NCBI GenBank assembly: GCA_937926515.1
Contig: CALAZZ010000157.1
Span: forward strand, 1 to 29,742
Origin: an uncultured Bacteroidales bacterium
Lineage (GTDB): Bacteria > Bacteroidota > Bacteroidia > Bacteroidales > F082
Direction of reading: 5' to 3'
DNA length: 29,742 nucleotides
This document shows, piece by piece, positions 7,869 to 16,160 of this stretch. The stretch's first letter is position 1. Each line of letters opens with the position of its first letter. Position numbers and translations under genes: made by a program. The notes under the pieces are model-generated. The model ran no database searches. It was not told where the DNA came from and saw only the letters and a list, made by a program, of their open reading frames with translations.

Positions 7869-8594
7869 ATGGAAACTAAACAAACTTCAGTTGACAGAAG
7901 GGCAGTAGCCGGATTATTGCTTATTGCTGCCGGTGTTTTATTGTTACTCGATCTGAGTGATGTGTTGCCTTTCAATCTGCGATATTACATTATCTCATGG
8001 AAAACCCTACTCATAGGCATTGGATTGATAACCATGGCAAATAGCGAAAACCGTACAACAGGTATTATACTTGTTGGATTAGGACTGCTGTTTTGGATGC
8101 CCGAGTTGCTAGACTACCGCATTCGTTTGAGTACTGTTTTTTGGCCTGGCCTTCTGATAGGTATAGGTTTAATTATGCTGAGCCGCAGGGGGGAGGCTGA
8201 TGGTCGCACACAGAAGCATATTTTTAGTGGGTCCAATCGACAAGGTGTGACTGATGAGGACGTGATTGATGAGCTGGCGATTTTCGGTGGTGGAAATACC
8301 AGGATTACCTCACAAAACTTCAAAGGAGGTAAGATTACCGCAATTTTTGGAGGAAGTGATATTGATATGAAACCGGCATTACCAGCTAAGGAGGGGTGTG
8401 TGATAGATGTATTCACCTTATTTGGTGGAAATAAACTCATTGTTAGTGATGATTGGCAGATCAAATCTGAAGTGGTAGCCATTTTTGGCGGCTTCAGCGA
8501 TAAGCGCATACTCACTACAGACCGCAATCCGGAAAAAACGATGATCGTTAAAGGCGTTGTACTCTTTGGAGGAGTGGAGATAAAGAGTTACTAG
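7869..8594 (+). CDS. LiaF-like membrane protein with FGG beta-solenoid repeats
   Basis: A 241-aa protein. The N-terminal half has four hydrophobic segments (about 12-28, 38-56, 64-80 and 90-104). The C-terminal half carries five [IL]FGG repeats starting near residues 139, 160, 185, 206 and 233, as in the LiaF C-terminal domain (formerly YvqF, cell-wall-active antibiotic response). In Firmicutes, LiaF holds a cell-envelope stress two-component system in check. Here it precedes a histidine kinase and LytTR regulator by 81 nt, so a similar sensor-inhibitor role is plausible (inference). An exact 11-bp inverted repeat flanks the gene (7818-7828 and 8594-8604). Confidence 0.85.
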   Translation: METKQTSVDRRAVAGLLLIAAGVLLLLDLSDVLPFNLRYYIISWKTLLIGIGLITMANSENRTTGIILVGLGLLFWMPELLDYRIRLSTVFWPGLLIGIGLIMLSRRGEADGRTQKHIFSGSNRQGVTDEDVIDELAIFGGGNTRITSQNFKGGKITAIFGGSDIDMKPALPAKEGCVIDVFTLFGGNKLIVSDDWQIKSEVVAIFGGFSDKRILTTDRNPEKTMIVKGVVLFGGVEIKSY

Positions 8595-8675
8595 CAAATG
8601 TAACATTTGAACTGATCTGTCCGTCAAATGTATAACTAAACCAACCAACATACATTTTAAACAATAGTTTGACCT

Positions 8676-9734
8676 ATGCTTAATCCCATAGCCAAAAAGC
8701 GCAAATACCTGATTATTTATCTGCTTGCTTTTTTGATGATTGCGTTTATTCAAACTGTAATCCTCAATTATTACCAGGGAATAAACATCGCATCAGCCAT
8801 AAGGGATGCAGTAGTATTCAATGTTGTATTGCTTGTCATCGGATTTAATATTTGGTATGTATTGCGCTTTAACCTGCGTGAACAACAAAGCTTTTTCGAC
8901 CTGGCAGTGAACCATCTGCTCGCAGCAGTCATTACGGTTGCTATTTGGCTTGCCGGAGGTTATTTTATACTACAAAGTCTTGAAAGTCAAAATGAGACGT
9001 ATCTTGAGTTTCTCCAGTTATCTTTGCCATGGCGTGGAATAATCGGGACGTTTTTCTATCTTGTATTCGTTTTAGTCTATTATATGTTTATGTATTACGA
9101 GGACTTACAACAAAAGATGCATGTAGAAAATGAGCTTAGCAATCTTGTAAAAGAGGCTGAATTAAATGCTTTGAAATCACAGATAAATCCACACTTTTTG
9201 TTTAATAGCCTCAACTCAATCAGCTCGCTTACCATGACTGACCCGGAGAAAGCACAGGAAATGGTAGTTAAGCTGAGTGATTTTTTACGATACTCACTTA
9301 GCCACGACCGTAAGGAAACCACTACTTTGAGGCGAGAATTGGAAAACACAGAACGCTATTTGGCCATTGAGAAAATACGTTTTGGTCACCGGCTAAAATA
9401 TAATCTAACCGTTAGCAATGAATGCCTGGATGCTGTGATTCCCAATATGATCCTGCAGCCCCTGTTTGAGAATGCCATTAAACACGGCGTTTATAATAGT
9501 ACGGAAGAAGTACTGATTGACCTGAGATGTGAACCTGACGAACATTTTTTTGTATTGAGGTTGCTCAACGATTTTGATCCCGATGCCACCCGCCCAAAAG
9601 GTGAGGGAATTGGATTAAAAAACATACGCAATAGACTTCAACTCCTTTATAACCGTAATGATCTCTTACAAATCAATAAAGGAAAGATCGAGTTTGAAGC
9701 GGTATTGAAAATTCCAAAAAAGGCACTAAAATGA
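8676..9734 (+). CDS. LytS/YehU-type sensor histidine kinase
   Basis: A 352-aa membrane kinase of the His_kinase (PF06580) type that pairs with LytTR regulators. Four hydrophobic segments occupy about 12-30, 45-63, 78-99 and 120-140, followed by a coiled-coil linker. The phosphoacceptor is His173 in QINPHFLFNSLN. The N-box is LQPLFENAIKHG (Asn266) and the G-box is GEGIGLKNIRNRL (309-321). There is no large periplasmic domain, so it probably senses within the membrane or through the LiaF-like partner. Its stop overlaps the regulator start by 4 nt (ATGA), showing translational coupling. Confidence 0.93.
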   Translation: MLNPIAKKRKYLIIYLLAFLMIAFIQTVILNYYQGINIASAIRDAVVFNVVLLVIGFNIWYVLRFNLREQQSFFDLAVNHLLAAVITVAIWLAGGYFILQSLESQNETYLEFLQLSLPWRGIIGTFFYLVFVLVYYMFMYYEDLQQKMHVENELSNLVKEAELNALKSQINPHFLFNSLNSISSLTMTDPEKAQEMVVKLSDFLRYSLSHDRKETTTLRRELENTERYLAIEKIRFGHRLKYNLTVSNECLDAVIPNMILQPLFENAIKHGVYNSTEEVLIDLRCEPDEHFFVLRLLNDFDPDATRPKGEGIGLKNIRNRLQLLYNRNDLLQINKGKIEFEAVLKIPKKALK

Positions 9735-10486
9735 ATAAGAAAATCCGAACATTGATCATTGAAGATGAAAAACCAGCACGTGATCTCCTGCGTACATTCC
9801 TGGCAGAATTCAAAGAAATCGATATCATCGGTGAGTGCAGTGATGGTTTCAGCGGATTGAAAGCCATAAATGACAACCAGCCCGATCTGATTTTTCTGGA
9901 TATTCAAATGCCCAAACTAACCGGCTTCGAAATGCTGGAGTTACTTGAAGAGGTTCCCGAAGTTATTTTTACAACTGCCTACGACCAGTATGCCATTCAA
10001 GCATTTGAACTAAATGCAGTTGACTATCTCATGAAGCCTTTTGCCAAGCAACGTCTCAGGCAGGCAGTGGATAAGGTGATTGAACGATTCAATTTAAAAC
10101 ATTCAGCAAGTGCAGAAGTCAGGAACCTGATGACACACGTGCACAATAAGCCGCAATTGCTCGACAGGGTGGTTGTCAAGTCCGGATCAAAAATACATGT
10201 GATTCCTGTAGATCAAATTGAGCAACTGGAAGCCCAGGATGATTATGTGATGATTCATGCTGCTGAAGGACGATTCCTGAAAAAGGAAACCATGAACTTC
10301 CTGGAACAACATTTACCGCCTGATCAATTTATACGCATCCATCGTTCCCATATTGTAAATATTGGGCAGATCTTGCGCATTGAGCAATATGGCAAGGAAA
10401 GCTATATGCTAGTGTTAAAAAACGGCAACCAGGTTAGTGTGAGCAAGCTTCGCATTAAGGAACTAAAAAAAGAGCTCAATTTTTAA
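9731..10486 (+). CDS. LytTR-family response regulator
   Basis: A 251-aa regulator. The receiver domain (1-120) has acidic residues Glu11 and Asp12, phosphoacceptor Asp57 (in IFLDIQMP) and Lys102 (in LMKPF). The LytTR DNA-binding domain spans about 145-250, including FIRIHRSHIVN. It overlaps the kinase gene by 4 nt and is the output of the LiaF-LytS module. LytTR proteins bind short direct repeats upstream of target genes; repeats near 8595-8631 are possible sites within its own operon (inference). Confidence 0.95.
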   Translation: MNKKIRTLIIEDEKPARDLLRTFLAEFKEIDIIGECSDGFSGLKAINDNQPDLIFLDIQMPKLTGFEMLELLEEVPEVIFTTAYDQYAIQAFELNAVDYLMKPFAKQRLRQAVDKVIERFNLKHSASAEVRNLMTHVHNKPQLLDRVVVKSGSKIHVIPVDQIEQLEAQDDYVMIHAAEGRFLKKETMNFLEQHLPPDQFIRIHRSHIVNIGQILRIEQYGKESYMLVLKNGNQVSVSKLRIKELKKELNF

Positions 10487-10513
10487 TTGCCTGGTAGGAA
10501 GCTTTGATATTTG

Positions 10514-10521
10514 TATTTTTG
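10514..10521 (+). promoter_or_regulatory. -7 box of the DUF302 gene
   Basis: TATTTTTG is an exact TAnnTTTG match, 72 nt before the start codon. The leader contains a small imperfect hairpin (GGCTTAA with TTAAGGCC, 10533-10556). Confidence 0.55.
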
Positions 10522-10593
10522 CTCACCGGTATGGCTTAAGGTTTCTCTTTAAGGCCTAGTCGTAAATATTGAAATTAAAACTATTAATAACCA

Positions 10594-10980
10594 ATGAATT
10601 ACTACATTAGTAAAAAAGTGAATGGACAGTTTGATCAAATCATAGATCATGTTACTGAGGCCCTCAAGGAGATTGGTTTTGGTGTGCTCACGACCATTCA
10701 TGTTCATAAAACCCTAAAAGAAAAAATTGATGCAGATTTTAAACCGTATACAATCCTGGGGGCCTGCAACCCTCATTTTGCCAACAAGGCCCTCAGAATT
10801 GAGGACAAGCTGGGCGTGATCCTACCCTGCAATGTCATTGTCATTGACCAGGGTGGTGGTGTGATTGAAGTTGCAGCCATGCATCCCAAGGAAATGATGC
10901 AAAGCCTTAATAATAGCAAGCTGGATGCCATTGTAGAGGAAGTGAGTGTTCTGATTGAGAAAATGATCAACAGGCTTTAG
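10594..10980 (+). CDS. DUF302 family protein
   Basis: A 128-aa soluble protein whose layout matches DUF302 (TT1751-like alpha/beta fold). The N-terminal amphipathic helix is followed by GFGVLTTIHVHKTLKEKI (about 28-46). Then come YTILGACNPHFANKAL and a hydrophobic strand with LPCNVIVID. The function of the family is not established; the ILGACNP segment with its Cys is its hallmark. It has its own promoter-like box and no obvious operon partner. Confidence 0.85.
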   Translation: MNYYISKKVNGQFDQIIDHVTEALKEIGFGVLTTIHVHKTLKEKIDADFKPYTILGACNPHFANKALRIEDKLGVILPCNVIVIDQGGGVIEVAAMHPKEMMQSLNNSKLDAIVEEVSVLIEKMINRL

Positions 10981-11070
10981 TCTTAGGGTGTTGCTGCTAA
11001 ATCAGTTTTTATACAACCTTACGCTGGAAGTTTGTTAGCAAGCTAATTTAATACTTATTATTTCTTCTAA

Positions 11071-12309
11071 ATGAGACACCCAGGTCTTTTACTACATTTA
11101 TTCCTGTTGGCATTGCTTACCTGGTCTTGTGCAAGCAGCACAGATGATCAAGACCAAAAATCCGTATCACGGACACCTCCGGTTTTACAAATTGACAGTG
11201 TTTTTTACCTTCCTGATCAAATACAGCTTGCTGCCAGGGCTGGTCAGGTGGATGAATTGTTTCATCGTCTGCGACGATTAACTGGTTTTAATGGAACTGT
11301 TCTTTATGCTGAAAGTGGTAGGGTTGTTTACCGTAAGGCATTTGGTTTTGAGGACGTTCGTAGACGACGTGATTCGTTGCATATCGACAGCCGATTTGAG
11401 TTGGCTTCTGTTACAAAAATGTTTACAGCAACGGCTGTAATGCTGTTGCTTCAGAATGGTACTATTCAAAGTTATGATGAGGATGTTCGAAATTATATTC
11501 CGGAATGGCCGTATGAGGATGTTACAATACGACAATTGCTCAATCATCGGTCTGGATTATCACGTTATGAGTCTTTGGCACATGATAAATGGAGTGATAA
11601 AACCATCCCACTTACAAACGAGAAGATGATTGATCTTTTTGTTGAGCATCAGCCTTCCCCATATTTCAGACCTGATAGAGGCTTTCACTATTGTAACACC
11701 AATTACGCGCTTCTAGCTTCAATTGTGGAACGTGCGAGTGGGATGAACTTTGAAGATTTTATGGAGGAGCGTATATTCAAGCCATTAGGCATGTACAATT
11801 CTTTGATTCATTCGATGCGAAATGATACAATTGTTTCAGCCTATATTGAACAAGTTGTACCCGGACATGATTTGCGAGGCAGAAGTTATATACGTGTGCG
11901 TAACGACTACCTCAATGGTGTGATGGGTGATAAAGGCATGTTCTCAACAGTTGATGACCTATATCGGTTTGATAAAGCACTTACATATCAATTGTTGATT
12001 AACGATACAATATTGAAGGAAGCCTTCACACCCGGAAGTCCTCGTCATCGTCGTCGCGTGGATAATTATGGTTTCGGATGGCGCATCCGGACTGCCTCCG
12101 ACAGTGCAGTTTATCATTATGGCTGGTGGAAAGGATTTCGAAGTTTTTACCTGCGTGATATGGCTCAACAAAGAACCTTAATAGTATTGACAAACACGGA
12201 CAGAGGGCCCGGAGCAGACCATTTCTGGAACATTATTAATGATGAAGAGCTGCTCTTGTTTCCTGCTTCTGTCAACGTTCAATATGAAATGGAATATGAC
12301 CTTTGGTAG
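11071..12309 (+). CDS. serine hydrolase lipoprotein, beta-lactamase/PBP class C family
   Basis: A 412-aa lipoprotein. The signal peptide ends in the lipobox LTWSC (Cys20), so it is probably anchored to a periplasmic or outer membrane face. The class C serine hydrolase motifs are in order: SVTK (Ser113 nucleophile, Lys116), Y207-C-N209 (replacing the usual YxN, here YCN), and H349-Y-G351. This family includes D-alanyl-D-alanine peptidases, esterases and class C-like enzymes; substrate is not predictable. Nothing shows resistance activity. It is monocistronic and convergent with the methyltransferase gene. Confidence 0.87.
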   Translation: MRHPGLLLHLFLLALLTWSCASSTDDQDQKSVSRTPPVLQIDSVFYLPDQIQLAARAGQVDELFHRLRRLTGFNGTVLYAESGRVVYRKAFGFEDVRRRRDSLHIDSRFELASVTKMFTATAVMLLLQNGTIQSYDEDVRNYIPEWPYEDVTIRQLLNHRSGLSRYESLAHDKWSDKTIPLTNEKMIDLFVEHQPSPYFRPDRGFHYCNTNYALLASIVERASGMNFEDFMEERIFKPLGMYNSLIHSMRNDTIVSAYIEQVVPGHDLRGRSYIRVRNDYLNGVMGDKGMFSTVDDLYRFDKALTYQLLINDTILKEAFTPGSPRHRRRVDNYGFGWRIRTASDSAVYHYGWWKGFRSFYLRDMAQQRTLIVLTNTDRGPGADHFWNIINDEELLLFPASVNVQYEMEYDLW

Positions 12310-12389
12310 GGAGCATGTGCCTGATTAAATGATTCGAAAAAATATGCTTATGGACTAAATTATTTCAAGATATATAGGGTGGGAACAAG

Positions 12390-13475
12390 TCATTTTTTTG
12401 TTAAAACCCAAAGCTCTGACTTTTCATTGGCCCGTATTTCTGACAGCCAACTTTTCTGTTTCGAGGGTCTTTGTTTTACTGAACTTTGGTAATATTCCAA
12501 CACCTTGAAGCGTTGCTTGTCAAGTTCAGATTGAATAGGATGCATGCCTTCAATACCGGCTGCCTGGGCAAAGGTTGAAAACAAGACTACCAGCTTGCAG
12601 TCTGCATCAATTTTCTCATAAACCTGATTAAAAAATGCTTCAAAGAAACCCTCGTTATAATATACTGACTTATCGATCATATTAGCAGATTGTTCTGGTA
12701 TCCAGGGCGGGTTAAATACAATAAGATCGACATCGGAGGTTTCAATGCCTTCTAGCAATGATGTTTGCAGCAGTTCAACTTGATTGCTTTCTTTAGCATT
12801 CAAATTCATTGCCAGACTGTACAGGCTATTGGGATTGATGTCTGAAGCACTGATGTTTGAGATACCATGCTGTAGCATATAGAATGTGAGTACCCCACAT
12901 CCGGTTCCGATATCTATAGCTCTGCTAAATCCGGTTTGTTTAGCAAGCCATTTTTGAAAGAGGCTTAAATGCTCATGACGTGTCGGAAAATATACACCAT
13001 ATAAGGGATAGATCATCTGTTGCAATCCGGGGTATGATATTCCTTTCACATACCATTGCCAGGCACCATTCAAACCAAGATACTCTGTAAAGCGAACAAA
13101 ATAATCATTCATTTCGGGATAGAACATTGTAAACCAACCCAATTGTGGAGCACCTCTCAATCTGACCTGCCCATTTTGTACATGCACTAACAGGTTTTTG
13201 GACAATTTATTCAGCAAATTCCTATTTTGCCTGGAGCTTTGATAATCACGAATGGGATATTTTTGACTGACATAGTTCTTTAACCAACTATAGAATCCCA
13301 TAGCAGTTCCATAGGTCCCTTCAAAAAAGTAGGTTTTTCCATTTTTTAGCCCGCGAAGAATTGACCGGTAAGGTAGCCCTGCCTGAACAGGTATTGCAGC
13401 TTTGTTTGGAAGGATGATCTCAGGACCGGTTAAGGGCAATTTTAAAGCAGATCTCAGCTCAGTAAGCGTTTGCAT
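12390..13475 (-). CDS. class I SAM-dependent methyltransferase with an uncharacterised N-terminal domain
   Basis: A 361-aa protein. The Rossmann part begins near 160 with YGVYFPTRHEH. Motif I is DIGTGCG (188-194), motif II DINPNSL, and the catalytic NPPW (255-258) is typical of enzymes that methylate amide or amine nitrogens (PrmC/HemK, RlmG and some DNA enzymes). The first ~155 residues form a domain I do not recognise, with several aromatic-rich stretches. The target could be a protein, RNA or small molecule. A -7 box (13522-13529) lies about 50 nt upstream. Confidence 0.8.
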   Translation of the reverse strand: MQTLTELRSALKLPLTGPEIILPNKAAIPVQAGLPYRSILRGLKNGKTYFFEGTYGTAMGFYSWLKNYVSQKYPIRDYQSSRQNRNLLNKLSKNLLVHVQNGQVRLRGAPQLGWFTMFYPEMNDYFVRFTEYLGLNGAWQWYVKGISYPGLQQMIYPLYGVYFPTRHEHLSLFQKWLAKQTGFSRAIDIGTGCGVLTFYMLQHGISNISASDINPNSLYSLAMNLNAKESNQVELLQTSLLEGIETSDVDLIVFNPPWIPEQSANMIDKSVYYNEGFFEAFFNQVYEKIDADCKLVVLFSTFAQAAGIEGMHPIQSELDKQRFKVLEYYQSSVKQRPSKQKSWLSEIRANEKSELWVLTKK

Positions 13476-13521
13476 GATTGTAATATTCAGTCTGCAAGAG
13501 TAAACTGGTTATTTTAAGGTC

Positions 13522-13529
13522 CAAAGGTA
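13522..13529 (-). promoter_or_regulatory. -7 box of the methyltransferase gene
   Basis: On the minus strand this reads TACCTTTG, an exact TAnnTTTG match, about 47 nt upstream of the start codon. Confidence 0.5.
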
Positions 13530-13607
13530 TTACATAATGGGAACAACAGTTGAGAGAAAATACCACTCATGCAGTCAGTGTGTGCTTAATTCTAATCAGG
13601 TTAACTT

Positions 13608-14318
13608 TCAGGCTGTTGTGCTATCGTTTACCACCAATTTAAATCCAACACCATGCACGTTCATGAGTTCAATCTGGTCATCATTTTTGAAATATTTACG
13701 AAGCTTGGTAATGTAAACATCCATTGAACGGGCATTAAAATAACTATCGTCGTACCAGATTTTATTCAACGCCACCGAGCGGTCAAGCACGCGATTCAGG
13801 TTTTCGCATAGTAACCGAAGCAGTTCTGCTTCCTTGGAAGTGAGCTTGTTTTCTTCCCCATTACTTGACAGGATTTGTCGGTTGTAATCAAATGTAAATT
13901 TTCCAATTTCGAAAACAGTTTGTTTAACCTGATCTTCAGCAGAGCGTCGTAAAATAGCCTTCATACGCATTAAAAGCTCTTCCATGCTGAAAGGTTTTGT
14001 GAGGTAATCATCTGCACCAAGTTCAAAACCCTGCAGCTTATCTTCCTGCATTGATTTGGCAGTGAGAAAAAGCAGGGGTACTTTTTTATCAAGTTTCCTT
14101 ATTTCAGTTGCCAGTGCAAAACCGTCCATGACGGGCATCATGACATCAAGTATGCAAAAGTTATATTCTTCGCGTTTAAATTTTTCAAGTGCCTCCTTGC
14201 CATCAATGCATAAGGTTGTGGGATATCCTTTTGCTTCCAAATAAGCTTTTAATATTGTACCCAGATTTTTGTCATCCTCGGCAAGCAGCACTCTTTTTTG
14301 ATTTTCCATATTGATCAT
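13608..14318 (-). CDS. rprY: RprY-like OmpR-family response regulator
   Basis: A 236-aa regulator. The receiver has acidic residues Glu15, Asp16 and Asp17, phosphoacceptor Asp58 (in CILDVMMP) and Lys108 (in LTKPFSMEEL). The winged-helix DNA-binding domain spans about 138-230 and contains YFNARSMDVYITKLRKYF, very close to the Bacteroides RprY sequence as I remember it. Members bind tandem direct repeats spaced about 10-11 bp. It begins 5 nt after the kinase stop, so kinase and regulator are cotranscribed. MINMENQ offers two Met starts, at 14318 and 14309. The gap upstream of rprX carries a repeat array of the kind this family binds. Confidence 0.88.
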   Translation of the reverse strand: MINMENQKRVLLAEDDKNLGTILKAYLEAKGYPTTLCIDGKEALEKFKREEYNFCILDVMMPVMDGFALATEIRKLDKKVPLLFLTAKSMQEDKLQGFELGADDYLTKPFSMEELLMRMKAILRRSAEDQVKQTVFEIGKFTFDYNRQILSSNGEENKLTSKEAELLRLLCENLNRVLDRSVALNKIWYDDSYFNARSMDVYITKLRKYFKNDDQIELMNVHGVGFKLVVNDSTTA

Positions 14319-14323
14319 TGATG

Positions 14324-15754
14324 TTATTCACCTCCTAAAAACGGCAAACGAATATAAAATGTTGTTCCTTTTTTTAATTCACTTTGCAAATGTACGGTTC
14401 CTCCATGTTTCTCCACAATTGCTTTTACATAACTTAAACCTAGCCCAAATCCTTTTACATTATGAATGTTTCCGGTAGGAACACGGTATAGTTTCTCAAA
14501 AACCTTTTTCTGATTCGATTTGCTTATTCCGATCCCATTATCAATTACAGAAAACTCAATGGCATTAGGAATATTGCGGCTTTTTACCAGTATTTTCGGC
14601 GATCCGTCACAATATTTTAGTGCATTATCCAAAAGGTTGAGGACTACATTGGTCAAGTGAATTTTATCAGCATATAATAAATGACGCTCTGCACTTAATT
14701 CACTGGTAATATTGCCGTTTTTCTTTCTGGCCTGCAGTATTTTAGTGTTGATGCATTCGTTTATTATTTCGTGCAGGTCAACATTCTCTTTTCGTAATAC
14801 GAGTTCGCCCTTATCCATTACTGCTGATTGCAGGATTTGCTCAGCCATGGTTCCCAGGCGCTTGTTTTCTTCGTCGATCATGCTGAGGTAGCTTGTATAC
14901 AGGCCTTCAGTTTTCTGCACATCACAATCGCGCAGCGCTTCACAAGCCAATCCGATAGTTGCAATTGGTGTTTTAAACTCATGCGTCATATTGTTGACAA
15001 AGTCATTTTTAATTTCAGATAATTTTTTCTGCCTGAAAATGGTATAAATGGTTGCCCCAAAACTCATGATAATAATAATGAGCAAGATAGCAGATATAAA
15101 GACCAGATCCCAAAGCTGACTTACAAGGTAACGTCGTTCGTGTGGAAAAAAAAGCAGTAGTTGTTCTGCATAACGCATCGGTGCACTGGTAGGATATAGT
15201 TCATAAACAAAGCTTTCAGATAGCAGTTGTTGGGGATACTGGCCTGTTTTCTGGAATAACATAGCATTGCGCATGGGGCTGTAAACACCAAACTCATATG
15301 GTGTTCGCAGGCCATGTTTGTTCAACTCACATGAAATAAGTGAATCAATGAGTGCGGGGTTTATGTAATGGTTAAGGGTGCGTGCCGACTGATGCCCAAA
15401 AAGCATTTCCTGCAACATTTCCTGCGCCATATTTGACCGGCGCACAAAACCTTCAAAATCAGCCTGCGACATTGGGTTTTGCATGTCCATAAACATTGCA
15501 TTATTAAGAGAGTCCCATGATGAAATGAGTTCTGATTGCCTGTTTAGCATATTCATGCGGTGTTCAAACCGCCGTTGCATGGCTTCTTTTTCAAGGTTCA
15601 CTATCACATGGTTCATTGCCTGATTCACATCGCGGACAAAAGTAGCCTCCTTCACTTTCATGGCTGCTCCTATCCAATGCACCTGTATACCCATAAGGCC
15701 TAAAAGTGCGATGGTGATTACAACAATAATTCCAGCGATTAACCGTTTATTCAT
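14324..15754 (-). CDS. rprX: RprX-like sensor histidine kinase
   Basis: A 476-aa membrane kinase. TM1 spans about 7-29, followed by a ~185-residue periplasmic sensor rich in Met and Gln, then TM2 at about 216-240. The phosphoacceptor is His258 in NNMTHEFKTP. The N-box Asn is Asn377, DNGIG is at 405-409 and the G-box GFGLGLSYV begins at about 435. It is the first gene of the rprX-rprY operon. A minus-strand -7 box lies only about 5 nt before the start codon, so the mRNA may be nearly leaderless. The signal sensed is not known. Confidence 0.88.
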   Translation of the reverse strand: MNKRLIAGIIVVITIALLGLMGIQVHWIGAAMKVKEATFVRDVNQAMNHVIVNLEKEAMQRRFEHRMNMLNRQSELISSWDSLNNAMFMDMQNPMSQADFEGFVRRSNMAQEMLQEMLFGHQSARTLNHYINPALIDSLISCELNKHGLRTPYEFGVYSPMRNAMLFQKTGQYPQQLLSESFVYELYPTSAPMRYAEQLLLFFPHERRYLVSQLWDLVFISAILLIIIIMSFGATIYTIFRQKKLSEIKNDFVNNMTHEFKTPIATIGLACEALRDCDVQKTEGLYTSYLSMIDEENKRLGTMAEQILQSAVMDKGELVLRKENVDLHEIINECINTKILQARKKNGNITSELSAERHLLYADKIHLTNVVLNLLDNALKYCDGSPKILVKSRNIPNAIEFSVIDNGIGISKSNQKKVFEKLYRVPTGNIHNVKGFGLGLSYVKAIVEKHGGTVHLQSELKKGTTFYIRLPFLGGE

Positions 15755-15758
15755 GAAG

Positions 15759-15766
15759 CAAAATTA
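15759..15766 (-). promoter_or_regulatory. -7 box of rprX-rprY
   Basis: On the minus strand this reads TAATTTTG, an exact TAnnTTTG match. The first base of the start codon is at 15754, so a start site 4-8 nt downstream would leave almost no leader. Confidence 0.42.
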
Positions 15767-15791
15767 ACACATTCATCTACGTGGTTTACAG

Positions 15792-15831
15792 CTTTTTAAC
15801 AAATCTTAACAACTGTTATATTTCCTTAACA
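15792..15831 (+). promoter_or_regulatory. tandem 10-bp-spaced TTAACA boxes, predicted OmpR/PhoB-type binding array
   Basis: Four consecutive decamers occupy this stretch. Three end in TTAACA, starting at 15796, 15806 and 15826, and the third decamer holds a degenerate TTATAT. OmpR/PhoB-family dimers bind direct half-sites spaced by about one helical turn. The last box lies about 22 nt upstream of the -7 box at 15853, where an activator would replace a poor -33 element. A fourth TTAACA lies at 15871. The adjacent RprY-like regulator is the obvious candidate binder (inference). Confidence 0.5.
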
Positions 15832-15852
15832 CGCAACCGATTTTTTAAGTTG

Positions 15853-15860
15853 TAATTTTG
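15853..15860 (+). promoter_or_regulatory. -7 box of the candidate sRNA
   Basis: TAATTTTG is an exact TAnnTTTG match with no good -33 element, directly downstream of the TTAACA box array. Predicted start is near 15865. Confidence 0.5.
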
Positions 15861-15864
15861 CATT

Positions 15865-15999
15865 GGTTCTTTAACAAACACATATAAATTTCTGTTCTAC
15901 CAAAAATTTATGTTCTAATCATTGTGCGTTAAAGGTTTTCATAAATTTTGGTTTTTGGTTCGGAGAGGTGGTCAGTTCTTGGCCATCTCTTTTTTTTTT
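15865..15999 (+). ncRNA. candidate ~135-nt small RNA divergent from rprX
   Basis: Between a consensus -7 box and a strong terminator there is no ORF beyond a few codons, yet there is clear structure. ACCAAAAATTTATG (15899-15912) pairs with CATAAATTTTGGT (15940-15952), 13 bp with one bulged A and a 27-nt loop. The terminator hairpin follows at 15964-15990. A third segment (15881-15891) could compete for the 15904-15912 strand. No protein gene lies upstream on this strand for at least 3 kb, so the terminator must serve a local transcript. I do not recognise an Rfam family. The 5' end is inferred. Confidence 0.5.
15964..15999 (+). terminator. strong intrinsic terminator of the candidate sRNA
   Basis: AGAGGTGGTC (15964-15973) pairs with GGCCATCTCT (15981-15990), 10 bp including two G-T pairs, around a 7-nt loop, then about nine Ts. 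Confidence 0.85.
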
Positions 16000-16160
16000 A
16001 ATCCCGATTTTCTACTTCACACGTAAACATGCAACTGACACCAATATTGATTCATAATAAATCAACAATTTACGAAACTAAATAACTGAAAAACAAGGAA
16101 ATCACCAGTCATAATCTGTCGCCAGGTTATTTGACGAACCCTGATACTCCATACACCAGA

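Noticed and set aside
16047..16065. TTGATT/AATCAA hairpin downstream of the PPAD-like gene
   Set aside because: Only six AT-rich pairs and no T-run on the relevant strand.
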